Source: Hemileia vastatrix (lineage: Eukaryota > Basidiomycota > Pucciniomycetes > Pucciniales > Zaghouaniaceae). From it: a DNA stretch of 64,000 nt. The DNA is taken from positions 16,382,001 to 16,446,000 of the forward strand of contig JASXTE010000015.1 in NCBI GenBank assembly GCA_030280995.1, in the 5' to 3' direction. Positions 34,318 through 45,191 of this stretch are shown piece after piece (the first letter of the stretch is position 1; each line of letters starts with the position of its first letter). The notes under the pieces are model-generated. The model was given only the letters and a program-made list of their open reading frames with translations. It did no database searches and had not been told where the DNA came from. Position numbers and translations under genes: made by a program.

Positions 34318-37300
34318 TTATTTCTGTTTAAATTTTTTAAGAAGGGTGGATAAATTAGAAATTTCTTTTTCAGGTATCCATTTATCAAATTCATTTGATT
34401 TCCCTTTAAATCTTAGTAAATACTCAGTTCCTTTTTCTTTAGTAAGGATTCTTTTCTTGAGTATTTTTTCAATCTCTGCTTTTTCCACAATTTCTTCAGG
34501 TTGCTTTTTAGGCCTTCCCCTTCTTTTTGGAAATAAGTCAGGATCATTTGCATGGTAAGGTTTCAATAATGAGATAGGGAAAACTGGATGTTTCCTATCA
34601 TATGGAGCATATAATATGACTTCCACTGCATTATTCCCAACCATTTTATTTACTACAAAAGGTCCTACAAAGGGATCCTTTAATTTAACATTACCTTGTA
34701 AGTTAAAATGTAGTGTTGATATGAGGACTTCATCTCCCTTTTTAAATTCAAATTCTTTATGAGATTTGTCCCACCTTTTCTTTTCATATTCAAATGCTTT
34801 TTGGATGCATTCTTCTGCATGCTTTCTACACATTTGTTGCATATGAATAAAGGATTTAGTGCCAGGGTGTATATCCAACCTTGGTAGTTTATTTAAATGA
34901 TTTACTGGGGTATTTGGTACATATCCCAGCCAGAGTTCAAATGGTTTCTTCTCTGTTACAGAATGAGTTGTGCTGTTATAAGCAAATTCAAGGCCAGGAA
35001 TTAATGTTACCCAGTCATGTGTGAATTTCTCATTGTCTTTGTATTCTAATCCAAAGGCACAATATCTTCTGATCATGTCTTCTAGAGTTTGTATCATCCT
35101 CTCAGCCAGCCCATCAGTTTGTGGATGGTGTGCTGTAGACAATTTTAATTGACAACCTGATACTTCCATCAAAGATGTCCAGAACTCTGAAGTAAATTTA
35201 GGATCTCTGTCAGAGATTATGGCTTTGGGGAACCCAGCAGTATTCATCATCTGAGTCCACCATAGTAACGCCAAGTCTTTAGCAGATACCTCTTTATGGG
35301 TAGGGATAAACTTACACATTTTTGTTAATCTATCCACTATTACCCAGCAAGAATTGAAACTTTCTTTTCCTGCTAATGGCAAGCCAGTTACAAAATCCAT
35401 GTTTATAATTTCCCATGGAGCTTTTGGCTGCTCTATTTGTTGTAACAACCCAGCTCTCTTCCCAGTTAATCTTTTAGATTTCTGACAAGAGTCACATGTT
35501 TCAATGTATTTTTGTACATCCTCTTTCATGTTTATCCACCAGGCTGTATTTTTAACTCTGGTTAATGTTTTGTTAAAGTCAAAATGACCAGCTAAGATGT
35601 CATCATGACAAGTACTCAACATTAACTCTTTCATAGAAGGTGGTATTACTATTACATTGCTTAACTTTTTCCTGTAATATATATATCCATCTTCAATTGA
35701 TAGTTTACCTTTTTCCAACGCATTTTTATACTTTGGAGGCAAGGTTTTAATTAATGCACTCATGGAGGCATTTGTTGGATCATTAAGAATGGTAGATAGT
35801 TTAGACAAATCTTTATCAGATGAATAATTTTCCAATATAGTTTGCATAAACTCTTCTTCTAAATCCACTATATAAATCCCAAATATATGTATAACCTCAT
35901 TTTCAGGTACATAAGCTGGGTTGTCAGCATCATTTGGCAAAGGACTTCTGGATAATAAATCCACATTTGAATGCAATGTTCCTGCTCTGTGAGTGATTGT
36001 CATTCTTCCTCTGTACTCTTGTACAGCTAGTTGCCATCTAAACATGTGCCTATTAGGTGTTTTCATGTTTAGTAATGATTTTACTGCACTGCAATCTGTT
36101 ATAAGTTCAAACTTCTGGTCTTCCAGATAGTAATGAAGTTTCTCCAAAGCCCACACCACGGCTAAACATTCTAGCTGTGTGGCACCATACCTTAATTCTG
36201 TTTTTCTTAAGGTTCTGGATATATAACAGATAACTACTTCAGATAATTTTCCATTTATTATCTGTTTCTGCTGTAAAGCAGCACCCAAACCTATGAAACT
36301 TGCATCAGTGTACAAGATAAAAGGTAGGGTGAAATCTGGCAGTCCCAATATTGGAGCTGACATTAAACATTCCTTTAATTTGTTAAAGGCGTGCTGTCTT
36401 TCATTATTCCAAATGAAAGCTTCATTCTTCCTGATTAATGTTGTTAAAGGGGCTGCAATGGATTGGTAATTTTTAATATATTGTCTATAATATCCACACA
36501 TACCTAAAAAACTTTGAACCTCTTTTACATTTTTAGGTATCCCAATGTTTTTAATTGCTGCCACTTTATTCTGGTCAACACAAATTTGTAATCCAGATAC
36601 AACATGTCCAAGTACTTTCAAGGATTGAAATCCAAACTTACATTTCTTTAATGCAATAGTCATATTAATTTCATCCATTTTTTGAAAGACTCTTTTCAGG
36701 TGATTTAAATGTTCATCATATGTTTTTGAAAACACTATGATGTCATCAATATAGACCAATAGCCATCCTTCAACCATTTCCTGATGAAAAACACTATCCA
36801 TCAATTTTTGGAAGACTGAAGGGGCATTCTTTGGGCCAAATGGCATTCTCACATACTTATATATACCCATATGTGTGGTTATTAATAAGTAATTTTGAGA
36901 ATTTCTTTCCACAGGAATCTGGTGGTAACCCTTGTTCCCATCCAGACAGGAAATATATTTTGCTCCTTGTAAGGTAGCATGGATAGAAGCTATCCTTGGT
37001 AGAGGGTAAATATCATCTACTGTATATGTATTCAGAGCTCTATAATCACCGCATAATCTTGCCTTATCTTTTTCATAAGAGATTAATACTGGTGAAATGA
37101 CACAATACTTAGGTGTTGTGTCCACTTTTTCAACAATACCCATTTCCAACAACAATTTTATATTGTCTTCAATATCTTTCCTTTTTGCAGGAGATGCTGG
37201 GTAAGGTTTCTTTTTTAAACTGCCAGGAATATTATCCAGATCACAGCTTAAAGAGATTTTCATCTCATGGTCTTTGACCAATCCTAGTTCATTTGAGCCA

Positions 37301-40191
37301 TGAGCAAATGCCATAGGATATGATTTAATCAATCTCAAAATATCTTCTTGTTCAATTTTTGAGAGTTGAGGACTGAAAGAGGCCTTTTGGATTTCATTTT
37401 CCAATTCACCCACTTCATTGGTGGTTCTTCCACCTTGCAGTTGTTCTTCTCTAGGAGAAATGGTATATACTGAATTTTCAGAACATATTTTGAATTTTCT
37501 TTTACCATTCACCCCTATGGTGAAACAACTGTTTGCAGGATCTAGTTTAATGCCAAATTTTGTCAATAAATCATTGCCAATAATAAACCAATCACTACAA
37601 TTATTATTATCCATTACTACAAATTCACAAACTGCTCTAACATATCCATTATTATATTTAAAGAATACAGCAGTTTTGTATTTGCCAATTGGATTTAATA
37701 CTGAACCAAAACCCCTCCAGTTCTTTGTCTGAACAGGTTCTAGTTTTTCCTGGTACTTACTATCAAGTTTCATTAATGCATTAAGTGAAACTACACTACC
37801 TGCAGCCCCAGTGTCAAGAATGGCATTCATTTCTTTTCCACATATGATAATAGGTGCTCTGATAGGTGTTATTTTGTAAGTATCATGAGATACATCTTTA
37901 ATTATTTCAGCTTCCTCTATAGAAGTTAAAGATGTGTCTGTATGAGGTATAGCATCATTCAGGAACATTATATCCTGTTCTAATACAAATATCTCATTTT
38001 CATCATCACTGTAAGATATGTTACTCTTGCAATCCTCACTGGATTCCACATTCTCATCTTCATGATTACTAGGTTCAGAATTCTGTGAGGTTTCAATAAC
38101 ATTTATTCTTTTCTTACACGTGTGACCTTTAACCCAAGGTTCATTACATTTGTAACAAGTGTTATTTTCTTGTCTCTTAGGGACAAGGGGAGCTGAAGGT
38201 TTTTTCTTTTCCACTGGTAATTTACTTGTAGTAGGTTTTACCACGTCAACACTTTGTCTGTAATTACTATACTTGGTTTCATATTTGTGGTTTAATAATA
38301 TCTCATTGCATATATTAATGAATCCAGAGGTGTCTCTGACAGTTTCAGTTCTAGCAACAATAATGTCTCTAACTGATATAGGCAACTTGTATATTATTTT
38401 TTCTTTCCACTCTTCATAATCCATTTTTGGATCCATAGCTTTCATGATTTTTATTAAATTCATTAAGAAGACCATGGGTTTTTCTCCAGCATTTGGATTA
38501 TATCTGGCCCTTTCATACAGTCTTTGTTGAGTGATTCTAAATTTTGGGCCACCAAATTGCCTTTCAATTAGTGCCTTCCATTCATTCCAGGAGTAATTAA
38601 TTCCCTCACTCAATACAGATTCAAACCATAATAAGGCCACATCTGTAAATAAAGATATTAACTTTGAAGTAATTTCTTCATCAGGTAATTTGTATGAAAA
38701 TTTTAGGTTATCAATTCTTTGTATGAATTGTTGCCAATCAGATTTTGAATCCCCGTCAAAAGAAGGGTACTGATCTAACTTAGGCCAGTTCTTTTGGCTA
38801 GTTTTTGCTTCCCTAACCTGAGGAATATTGAGTAATTCACTTACTTTAGAAAGATGATCATTTATTTCATCTTTTACTGATTTTATATTCTCAGAGCCCA
38901 TGACACTATGTTCATGTTCCATCATTGGTTTATCCTCAGAGTGTTTCATAAAAACTGGTACTCTTTCTACATAAGAGGTATTATCCTTTATTGTTTCAGT
39001 ATTTTTCAAAATGTTAGCTACTTCAATTTCTACTCTTTGTAACCTATCTTTTATTACAGGTACTTGAGTCAAAGTATCATTTACATTTGAAAAAGACAAT
39101 TTTACACGTCCCTCTATGGTAGCCATAATATTCTGAGAGTGTTCTAATTTATTTTCTAAATTTCTAATCTCAGATTTTAATCTTTTATTCTCATTGATTA
39201 ATTCATTATTTGAATTTTCAATAATTTTTAATTTATTGGCTGTGGTACTCAATGATTGTGTTAGCTGTAATAATACATTTTCTGTATTAATGTTTGACTC
39301 TTTTGAGAACTCTTCCAATTTTTCAATTCTTAATAATAATTTACTTATTATTTTTGATTCCATTGGATTCTCTTTTAAAAAATATTCTATTTTTTCCATG
39401 TCCAATTCAGAAGACTCATTTTCAGGGTCAAGATTTAATTCATTTGATTCCATTTTTATATTAATAGTATTTTCCTGGTGGTCAATAAAACTATTTACAT
39501 TGTCCTCATGTAAAGACAAGTTTAACATATTCTGTTCAAATGAATAATCCTTTAAATCCTTATCAATAATATCCAATATTTCCTTATCAATCTCATTACC
39601 TATAAGTGATTTATTTTCAGGTTGATATAATTGATCATAAGAAGTTGGATGACTTACCAAGGTCTTATCCCACTTCCCCTGCCTCTCCTTGCCTTTCCCC
39701 TGTAAGGGTGACTGCTGGAGCCCTGCTGTTGAGGATTGTTGTAGTTTTGGGCGTACCAATCCCATTTCCATTTGCTTACTGTAATTTTTTGGTCCTCCTC
39801 TTGGGCTGGAGGTGTTGCTATGGAATTGTTGGGTGCCACTGTTGGTGGTTGAGTCTTTATGTCCACTAGAGCTTGGTTGACCTCTATGAAACCTTGAGCT
39901 GCTCTCTTTTCCAGATTGTTGATCTGGTCCACTATATTGTTGACTCTTATTGTTAAGGTGTTCAGTAGGGTGGATAGGGAGTGAACTTGTTCTTGTAAAG
40001 TATTTTTTGTTTTCTTTATTGAAACCTGCTTTAAAAGCTTTTCCCTTTCCTCCAGAGACATTGACGGAGTGTTTTTGATTATGGGAGAGTCCTGGCCCTC
40101 CATTTGAATGTCCTGTAACAAGTCTTTCAGCTCTAGGTCTTAAGTTATAAGGTTTTACCTTATTACTTACAATGTCATTGTTGTCACACAT
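34318..40191 (-). CDS. Chromovirus Gag-Pol polyprotein, B copy 2 (intact)
   Basis: Second copy of the 1957-codon polyprotein, exactly 8229 bp from the first, with an identical translation. Domain order and residues are as in copy 1: gag core, CCHC-like knuckle, DTGA protease, YIDD RT, RNase H, HHCC and DD35E integrase, AT-hook-like motif and chromodomain. The start is again the MCDNND Met, at 40191. Its own 5' LTR is the outer one (40860-42361). Perfect identity means the duplication is very recent, the copies are kept alike by gene conversion, or the assembly repeated one copy. Confidence 0.95.
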   Translation of the reverse strand: MCDNNDIVSNKVKPYNLRPRAERLVTGHSNGGPGLSHNQKHSVNVSGGKGKAFKAGFNKENKKYFTRTSSLPIHPTEHLNNKSQQYSGPDQQSGKESSSRFHRGQPSSSGHKDSTTNSGTQQFHSNTSSPRGGPKNYSKQMEMGLVRPKLQQSSTAGLQQSPLQGKGKERQGKWDKTLVSHPTSYDQLYQPENKSLIGNEIDKEILDIIDKDLKDYSFEQNMLNLSLHEDNVNSFIDHQENTINIKMESNELNLDPENESSELDMEKIEYFLKENPMESKIISKLLLRIEKLEEFSKESNINTENVLLQLTQSLSTTANKLKIIENSNNELINENKRLKSEIRNLENKLEHSQNIMATIEGRVKLSFSNVNDTLTQVPVIKDRLQRVEIEVANILKNTETIKDNTSYVERVPVFMKHSEDKPMMEHEHSVMGSENIKSVKDEINDHLSKVSELLNIPQVREAKTSQKNWPKLDQYPSFDGDSKSDWQQFIQRIDNLKFSYKLPDEEITSKLISLFTDVALLWFESVLSEGINYSWNEWKALIERQFGGPKFRITQQRLYERARYNPNAGEKPMVFLMNLIKIMKAMDPKMDYEEWKEKIIYKLPISVRDIIVARTETVRDTSGFINICNEILLNHKYETKYSNYRQSVDVVKPTTSKLPVEKKKPSAPLVPKRQENNTCYKCNEPWVKGHTCKKRINVIETSQNSEPSNHEDENVESSEDCKSNISYSDDENEIFVLEQDIMFLNDAIPHTDTSLTSIEEAEIIKDVSHDTYKITPIRAPIIICGKEMNAILDTGAAGSVVSLNALMKLDSKYQEKLEPVQTKNWRGFGSVLNPIGKYKTAVFFKYNNGYVRAVCEFVVMDNNNCSDWFIIGNDLLTKFGIKLDPANSCFTIGVNGKRKFKICSENSVYTISPREEQLQGGRTTNEVGELENEIQKASFSPQLSKIEQEDILRLIKSYPMAFAHGSNELGLVKDHEMKISLSCDLDNIPGSLKKKPYPASPAKRKDIEDNIKLLLEMGIVEKVDTTPKYCVISPVLISYEKDKARLCGDYRALNTYTVDDIYPLPRIASIHATLQGAKYISCLDGNKGYHQIPVERNSQNYLLITTHMGIYKYVRMPFGPKNAPSVFQKLMDSVFHQEMVEGWLLVYIDDIIVFSKTYDEHLNHLKRVFQKMDEINMTIALKKCKFGFQSLKVLGHVVSGLQICVDQNKVAAIKNIGIPKNVKEVQSFLGMCGYYRQYIKNYQSIAAPLTTLIRKNEAFIWNNERQHAFNKLKECLMSAPILGLPDFTLPFILYTDASFIGLGAALQQKQIINGKLSEVVICYISRTLRKTELRYGATQLECLAVVWALEKLHYYLEDQKFELITDCSAVKSLLNMKTPNRHMFRWQLAVQEYRGRMTITHRAGTLHSNVDLLSRSPLPNDADNPAYVPENEVIHIFGIYIVDLEEEFMQTILENYSSDKDLSKLSTILNDPTNASMSALIKTLPPKYKNALEKGKLSIEDGYIYYRKKLSNVIVIPPSMKELMLSTCHDDILAGHFDFNKTLTRVKNTAWWINMKEDVQKYIETCDSCQKSKRLTGKRAGLLQQIEQPKAPWEIINMDFVTGLPLAGKESFNSCWVIVDRLTKMCKFIPTHKEVSAKDLALLWWTQMMNTAGFPKAIISDRDPKFTSEFWTSLMEVSGCQLKLSTAHHPQTDGLAERMIQTLEDMIRRYCAFGLEYKDNEKFTHDWVTLIPGLEFAYNSTTHSVTEKKPFELWLGYVPNTPVNHLNKLPRLDIHPGTKSFIHMQQMCRKHAEECIQKAFEYEKKRWDKSHKEFEFKKGDEVLISTLHFNLQGNVKLKDPFVGPFVVNKMVGNNAVEVILYAPYDRKHPVFPISLLKPYHANDPDLFPKRRGRPKKQPEEIVEKAEIEKILKKRILTKEKGTEYLLRFKGKSNEFDKWIPEKEISNLSTLLKKFKQK
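39654..40103 (-). CDS. Overlapping 149-codon ORF in B copy 2, +1 to gag
   Basis: Identical to the overlapping frame of copy 1 (coiled coil, VSKWKWDWY, basic HPYRG tail). Starts at ATG 40103 and ends at a TAA at 39654, entirely inside the gag end of the second polyprotein. It adds no independent evidence of conservation because the two copies are the same sequence. Confidence 0.58.
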   Translation of the reverse strand: MEGQDSPIIKNTPSMSLEEREKLLKQVSIKKTKNTLQEQVHSLSTLLNTLTIRVNNIVDQINNLEKRAAQGFIEVNQALVDIKTQPPTVAPNNSIATPPAQEEDQKITVSKWKWDWYAQNYNNPQQQGSSSHPYRGKARRGRGSGIRPW

Positions 40192-40514
40192 TTTTACGTG
40201 GAATTTAAAGAATTGAAAGTTTAGATATGAAAACTTCAAAAAGGAGTTTTATCAGTATTTATCAATACCACTGAAGACAATTTTATTGCTTACTTATTGG
40301 TATGAAGTGAATATTTAAGTGCCAAAAGTCAAATATGCTTTTATGTGGTCACTTGATTTAACTGGTCTACAATATGTAGCCGTGTTTTTATATTCAAAAG
40401 AAAACAACTGTCAGTATGATTCTTTCTCAATATTTAATGAATTTTACAAACCAATAAAAGAAAAGATTAAGAGTCCTGTTAAAAGAAAACAATTAATCAG
40501 TTTAATTGGTTTAT

Positions 40515-40681
40515 TATCTGCAAAGATCACAAATTTAATTGGTCTATTGACAGACTCCCACTAAGAACAATTATATGTTAAATTAGTGGTAAAAATTTTA
40601 TCTGCAAAGATCTCAAATTTAATTGGTCTATTGACAGACCCACTAATAACAATTATAAGTTAAATTAGTGGTAAAATTGTT
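40515..40681 (-). repeat. Two 84-bp direct repeats in the leader of B copy 2
   Basis: Same pair of units as at 32286-32452, shifted by 8229 bp, between the outer 5' LTR and the gag ATG of copy 2. Confidence 0.75.
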
Positions 40682-40859
40682 GATTCAATATCACAATTTT
40701 ATAATATAACAGGGCTTCTTTTTCTGAAATCACTATATAAGTGACCCCAACCTGTTGTAATTATCCAAATATTTCTATAGGGATATTATTTACGTGCACC
40801 TTCTCTTGAAAATTTCACTTACAGGATTATAACAGAATTCTTGAGGAAAGGCCCCCAAT

Positions 40860-42361
40860 TGTCAGGCTAGGGTCAAGTACAAGGACGTGAACTAGCTTGA
40901 ATAGTCAGTTGTCTAGAAGATTTAAATGGTCCTATATGAATACTGTAGTTCTAATCCACTAAGTTGTAAAATATAATCAAATATAAAGGTCTCAGTAATA
41001 AAATTCTCACTATTCTTATATATGGCTTACAATCTTTATAGTTGGTAGAAAAATAGATTATATAAATTCAGATACTATTCAAAAGTCTTATAAAAGTACT
41101 AATTGATATGTATTGTAATTTGGTTTGGTTATATTGGTTAATTGTAATGATAAAGAATGAAGAAATACAACCCAAAAACCTCCTCCTTTTATACACACTG
41201 AGTTCCCCAATGATTCCCTTGATGTACCACCCAATACACAGTTAATGACGCCTCTAAACAACTAATAGACATGCCCATCAACATTCCCAGTAACTCATGA
41301 CATAATTAGAAGAGTAATAACCGCCAAAATCCTGAAATAATAAGGGAAATCCATCAAAATTAAAGAAAAAGACAAAAAGAGAGTATATGCGTATAAAACA
41401 ATAATATTAAGGACTAAAGGAGACTTTTTAAGGTTAATAATAGCTTAATAATAAGGGGGATTGACTGTAGAAATAATGGGGCTAATCCTGACATTATACT
41501 ACGTGAAATTCCCATTCAAAAATAACCAAAATTGACTGAGAAACCACCCAAAAACTTAAAAAAGAGCGTGAGATGTGGGGTAACTACATGCAGTTCTTGG
41601 CAGGCGCTTGCACGGGTAAATCCTTGACTAAAATTAGGCGAATTTAAGCGTGGTGATGAAATAAAGTGCCAAGAGTGAGGTTATTAATGAAATTAGTGCA
41701 TATAAACAAGGTCAATGCATTATTAATTAAGCTAGGACACTAAATAAGCGCCTGTCGCCTATTTTAGTGTGTTTCCCCACAGTGGGCGTAGAATGTGGGG
41801 TAATTATAGTGTGAAAAAGCTAACTTTGCTAAAAATGAAGCTATTCACACAGGAAAAAAGCAGGCAGTATGTGGCCAGTACACAGAAGCCATTTCTGGCA
41901 TAAAAAACACCAAATTTGAAAAGTGTTATTTTTATGCATTTAAATAGCCAAATCAATAGTTCTAAATGAGCCCAATTGATCTGTCAAAGCGCAATTTTGA
42001 TATTCTCAATTTTATAGCGCATATAGTCAACTTTTAAGTGAAATAAAGCGCATTTCTTGTTTTTTGCATAAAACAATGAATATAACAGCTTTAAGTGTAC
42101 TTAAAAATTATGTAGCCTTATACTTAAGGTTCTTAAGATTACCCTAACATATTCCAACTTAATATTAAGTACATAAGACCTATAAAAGGTGGATATATGC
42201 GTGTATATAAGGTGTTATAATGGCATTTTTTTGTGTATTATCATAATTTTACTTATGTATACTATTTGTGTACTCTTATTTATTATTCCCATGTATAGTT
42301 CATGTGTTTAACATAACTTATAAGTACTTTTTACTCAGTCCTGGAGATATACAGGCTGACA
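40860..42361 (-). repeat. LTR 3 of the B tandem (5' LTR of copy 2)
   Basis: 1502 bp, the outer 5' LTR of the array. It differs from LTR 1 and LTR 2 at one base that I noticed (CACACAGG instead of CACACGGG near 41850). The target copy ATATT (42362-42366) and then the rest of A's 3' LTR follow directly. Minus-sense TATA box at 41185-41193. Confidence 0.93.
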
Positions 42362-44170
42362 ATATTTGCTTTATTATTACTTGTAATAAATTAACTAATT
42401 AAAATAAGTAAATTTAGTGAATATTTAAAATTAATATTAATGTCCTTCATATTTTTATTCCCAAACACCGTGCCCAATAACAGGTTTGAAGATAAATAAA
42501 AATATATTAATACTAAATTTTAAGAATTCAAATTTCTTTATTCAAAAAGTTAAAATTATATTAATACACAAATGTAATTCAAATTATTTTATACCAAGTG
42601 TGACATTTAAAAGTGAACTTTAAAATATAACAAATAATTTGATATATAGTAAAATATATTTTATTGACGCTGTAGACAATCCTATAGTACTAGCTATAGC
42701 CTTGACCAAGGGTGTTGGAGTAAAACTGGGGATGAAAACCCCTGTCCCTTTGAGAAATACCATATGAGATTTATTTGCTACAGAAAATTAGAGACTGTTA
42801 CTATACCCCTTCCAACACACTTCTTGACTGCTTAACAAGTCAAGACAGTAGCCAATTTCAGACCACTGAGAACCAAAGAACCAGAAACCTGAAATGCAGA
42901 AAGATCCACACCAGAAAAACAAAACACTGTGCACTTGTTGCACAGAAAACAGCAATAATATTTGATGCAGGTTGCAAACCTACACAAGAGAAACCAGTTG
43001 CCAAAGTTGAGTTAAATGAAGAACTAAAATTGTAACAAACACAGCCAATTGTGGCCAAAAAACAGTGAAAACTGAGAGAGAAACAATGATATAACCCTCA
43101 GATGGTTGTATGATAATTAAAGTTGCCCCAAACTGTCTTTTTCATTATGTACACACAGACCACTATCTAAGAGCCCATGCCTACCAACAAATTTGGTGTT
43201 CTTGACTTCCAAATTGCATAACACCCCTCTAGAAACGCTTCCCAGCCTTCTAGCACTGAAGCAGGAGGTCTGCCCAATGCCGGGAGGTCCGCCTGAGGTG
43301 GCAGGACCACCCTGAAGCCATAAAACCACTGAAAACCTCCAAAAATACCCAAAATACTTAGAAAAATCTACTACAACTACTAAAACCTTTAAAACACGTA
43401 ATTAGGCTATAACAACATTGGGAAATTAAATGTAGATAAAAATTAGCTCATTCTAACGGTACTAAGCACTTAAACCTAAGACTTAAGGTTAGCCCATAAA
43501 ACACAAAAATCAAAATTAAACAGCTATCTTTTTAAATGAAAAATGAGAAATTATACCCTTAATACTTAAAATCTGAAAAATTTCATCAAGACATAAAATA
43601 TAGAGAAAACCCAGGGCTAACCAATGGTAGTACTCACATCCCTGTAGTCTCAATATTCCCTGAATAAATCCAGAAAAACACCTCACTATTAAACAATGCA
43701 ATTTAAGAAATAACAAAACAACATCAAATAGACCAACAAAGGGCTCCACCAATGTTGGAAGACCACAACGCATCCTTATAGCACACTTTTTTTATTTTAA
43801 TTTTCTTATTTTTGGAAAAAAATTTCTCTTACACTTCTGTATGTAGGCTTGTTATCTCTGTGTGCTCTCTCTCTCCTTTTTGCCTATAGAAGGCCTTCCA
43901 TTTTGTGCTGTTTTCTTCATTCATTACTACTTATATTTTTATTATATACAACAAATAACAATCCTATTACTACTATAACTGGTTTATTCATTACAATTTT
44001 TCTAATTTAAATACTTTTAAGTAATAATAAAATGTTCCCTTATCTTTTATTTCATTAATAAATAACCTAAGATAAAATTCTATGTACCTTGATTCAAATC
44101 CCTTATTTATCCACCTTCACCATCGTTTGGACTGCATTAAAATCTTCTACACCTTTAGGACCCCTTGTCA
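42362..44170 (+). repeat. 3' LTR of element A, second part (with nested solo LTR)
   Basis: Continuation of A's 3' LTR after the B tandem. It matches the 5' LTR from 15998 onward, for example TTTATTATTACTTGTAATAA, and ends CACCTTTAGGACCCCTTGTCA. It is interrupted by a foreign solo LTR (42671-43767). Compared with the 5' LTR the TATA box has decayed (CTATAGAAGG near 43885). Confidence 0.85.
42671..43767. mobile_element. Solo LTR of a different family (F)
   Basis: 1097 bp starting TGTAGACAATCC and ending AGACCACA, inserted in A's 3' LTR with ACGC on both sides (42667-42670 and 43768-43771). The duplication may be 5 bp with one difference (GACGC/AACGC). TG..CA ends and the lack of genes fit a solo LTR. 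It contains a markedly GC-rich stretch (about 43240-43315) with AGGTCTGCCC and AGGTCCGCC repeats. A second, truncated member starts at 58858. No internal region of this family is present, so its superfamily is unknown. Confidence 0.7.
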
Positions 44171-45176
44171 TATTTTAATTAATAACATCAACTTATAATG
44201 TAATCAATTAATTAATTAATAATATAGATTTAATCATAAAAATAAAAATACTTTACAAATTTATTGAGCTCTCCATTTTTCTCACAATTGGACCAATACA
44301 ATAAATTAAAATAAATAATTAAATAAATACATTAAAAAAGTTAAATCTTTATTTAAAACATAAGTGTTTAATTTTAATAAAACTGATTTTATGAAAATAC
44401 TTGTTTAATTAAAAAATTATTACACTAGTAAATTTTTTTAATTTGCTCACTCAATATTGTTTTAAACTATATTAGTTAGATATAAAGAATTGTACATCCC
44501 AAATAGTATGAGATATCTTTGTTTCATTAAAAAAATAGGAGTTTTACAATACATAAAAGTTTAAAATGTTTGTAATTACTATAGCTTCATTTTTTCTGTT
44601 GTTGATCAAACTATTATCCTATTTCATCTATTACATTGTTGCAGGGTTTAAAGTAATGGATACATTGTGTTCTTATATTTTGTTTTGGTAAATGGTTATG
44701 TAGAAACCCTTAATTCACTTTAACACTTCATTTAATTTGTTTCCTTTCTTTTGTGCACTTATTAACGTCTCAGAGGGCCTCATTTTCTTATTCAAAGGCT
44801 TTGGTTTCTCAATTTTCAGTCCTTGTTACTTACATTAATTTAAAATTCATATATAACATTTTTGTTACAGTTTCTAAGTATTTTTCTATCAAATTTATTA
44901 CTGTGTGTAAAATACATAAATTGAGAAAATTAACTATATACAAGGTTTCTTTAAGAGCAGCTTAATTTTTTTATTTTGTTTTGATATAGCAGAGAGAAAT
45001 AAAATTTCATACTTGATTAAAATAAACCCTTTATGTCCAATAGTTGCATTTGAAAGTCCTTATTTTCTTTATTAGTTGTAGTTATTCTTTTATTTTATTC
45101 TCTATGTTTTCTTGTCTCCTCTTCTTATTCTGTTTTTGTTGTGTTCTTCTTCCTTCTTCTAGACGACCTTCTGACA
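44171..45176 (+). repeat. 5' LTR of element C, second part
   Basis: AT-rich sequence that completes the LTR begun at 15629. Its end, CTTCTAGACGACCTTCTGACA, matches the LTR ends of D (CTTCTAGACAAGCC) and of the solo LTRs, and is followed directly by the priming block. The middle is too decayed for me to find a TATA box. Confidence 0.65.
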
Positions 45177-45191
45177 ATTGGGGGCCTTTCC
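45177..45191 (+). other. Primer-binding-site block of element C
   Basis: ATTGGGGGCCTTTCC follows the LTR end exactly and is identical to the block of element B. The leader continues to 45816, with one clear copy of the TTCCTAGTTGA ... TCCTAGAAG motif that is amplified in element A. Confidence 0.6.

Larger units (their letters stand above)
24402..42361 (-). mobile_element. Tandem pair of element B (LTR-internal-LTR-internal-LTR)
   Basis: Two internal regions share three LTRs with an exact period of 8229 bp: LTRs 24402-25903, 32631-34132 and 40860-42361, coding regions 26089-31962 and 34318-40191. One 5-bp target duplication ATATT (24397-24401 and 42362-42366) flanks the whole array, so it entered as one insertion. 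The two translated polyproteins are identical and the LTRs differ at one base that I noticed (G to A near 41850). Recombination between LTRs, or integration of a tandem cDNA, would make this. An assembly duplication must also be considered. Confidence 0.93.
15896..44170 (+). mobile_element. Ty3/Gypsy element A, hosting the B tandem
   Basis: An old complete Gypsy element: 5' LTR 15896-16699, priming block 16700-16714, long leader with repeats, broken gag-pol 17663-24240, polypurine tract 24288-24299 (AGAGTGAGGGAG) and 3' LTR 24300-24401 plus 42362-44170. Without nested insertions it is about 9.2 kb. Flanks read TATTA (15891-15895) and TATTT (44171-44175), a target duplication with one difference. 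It is inserted in the 5' LTR of element C. Confidence 0.85.
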
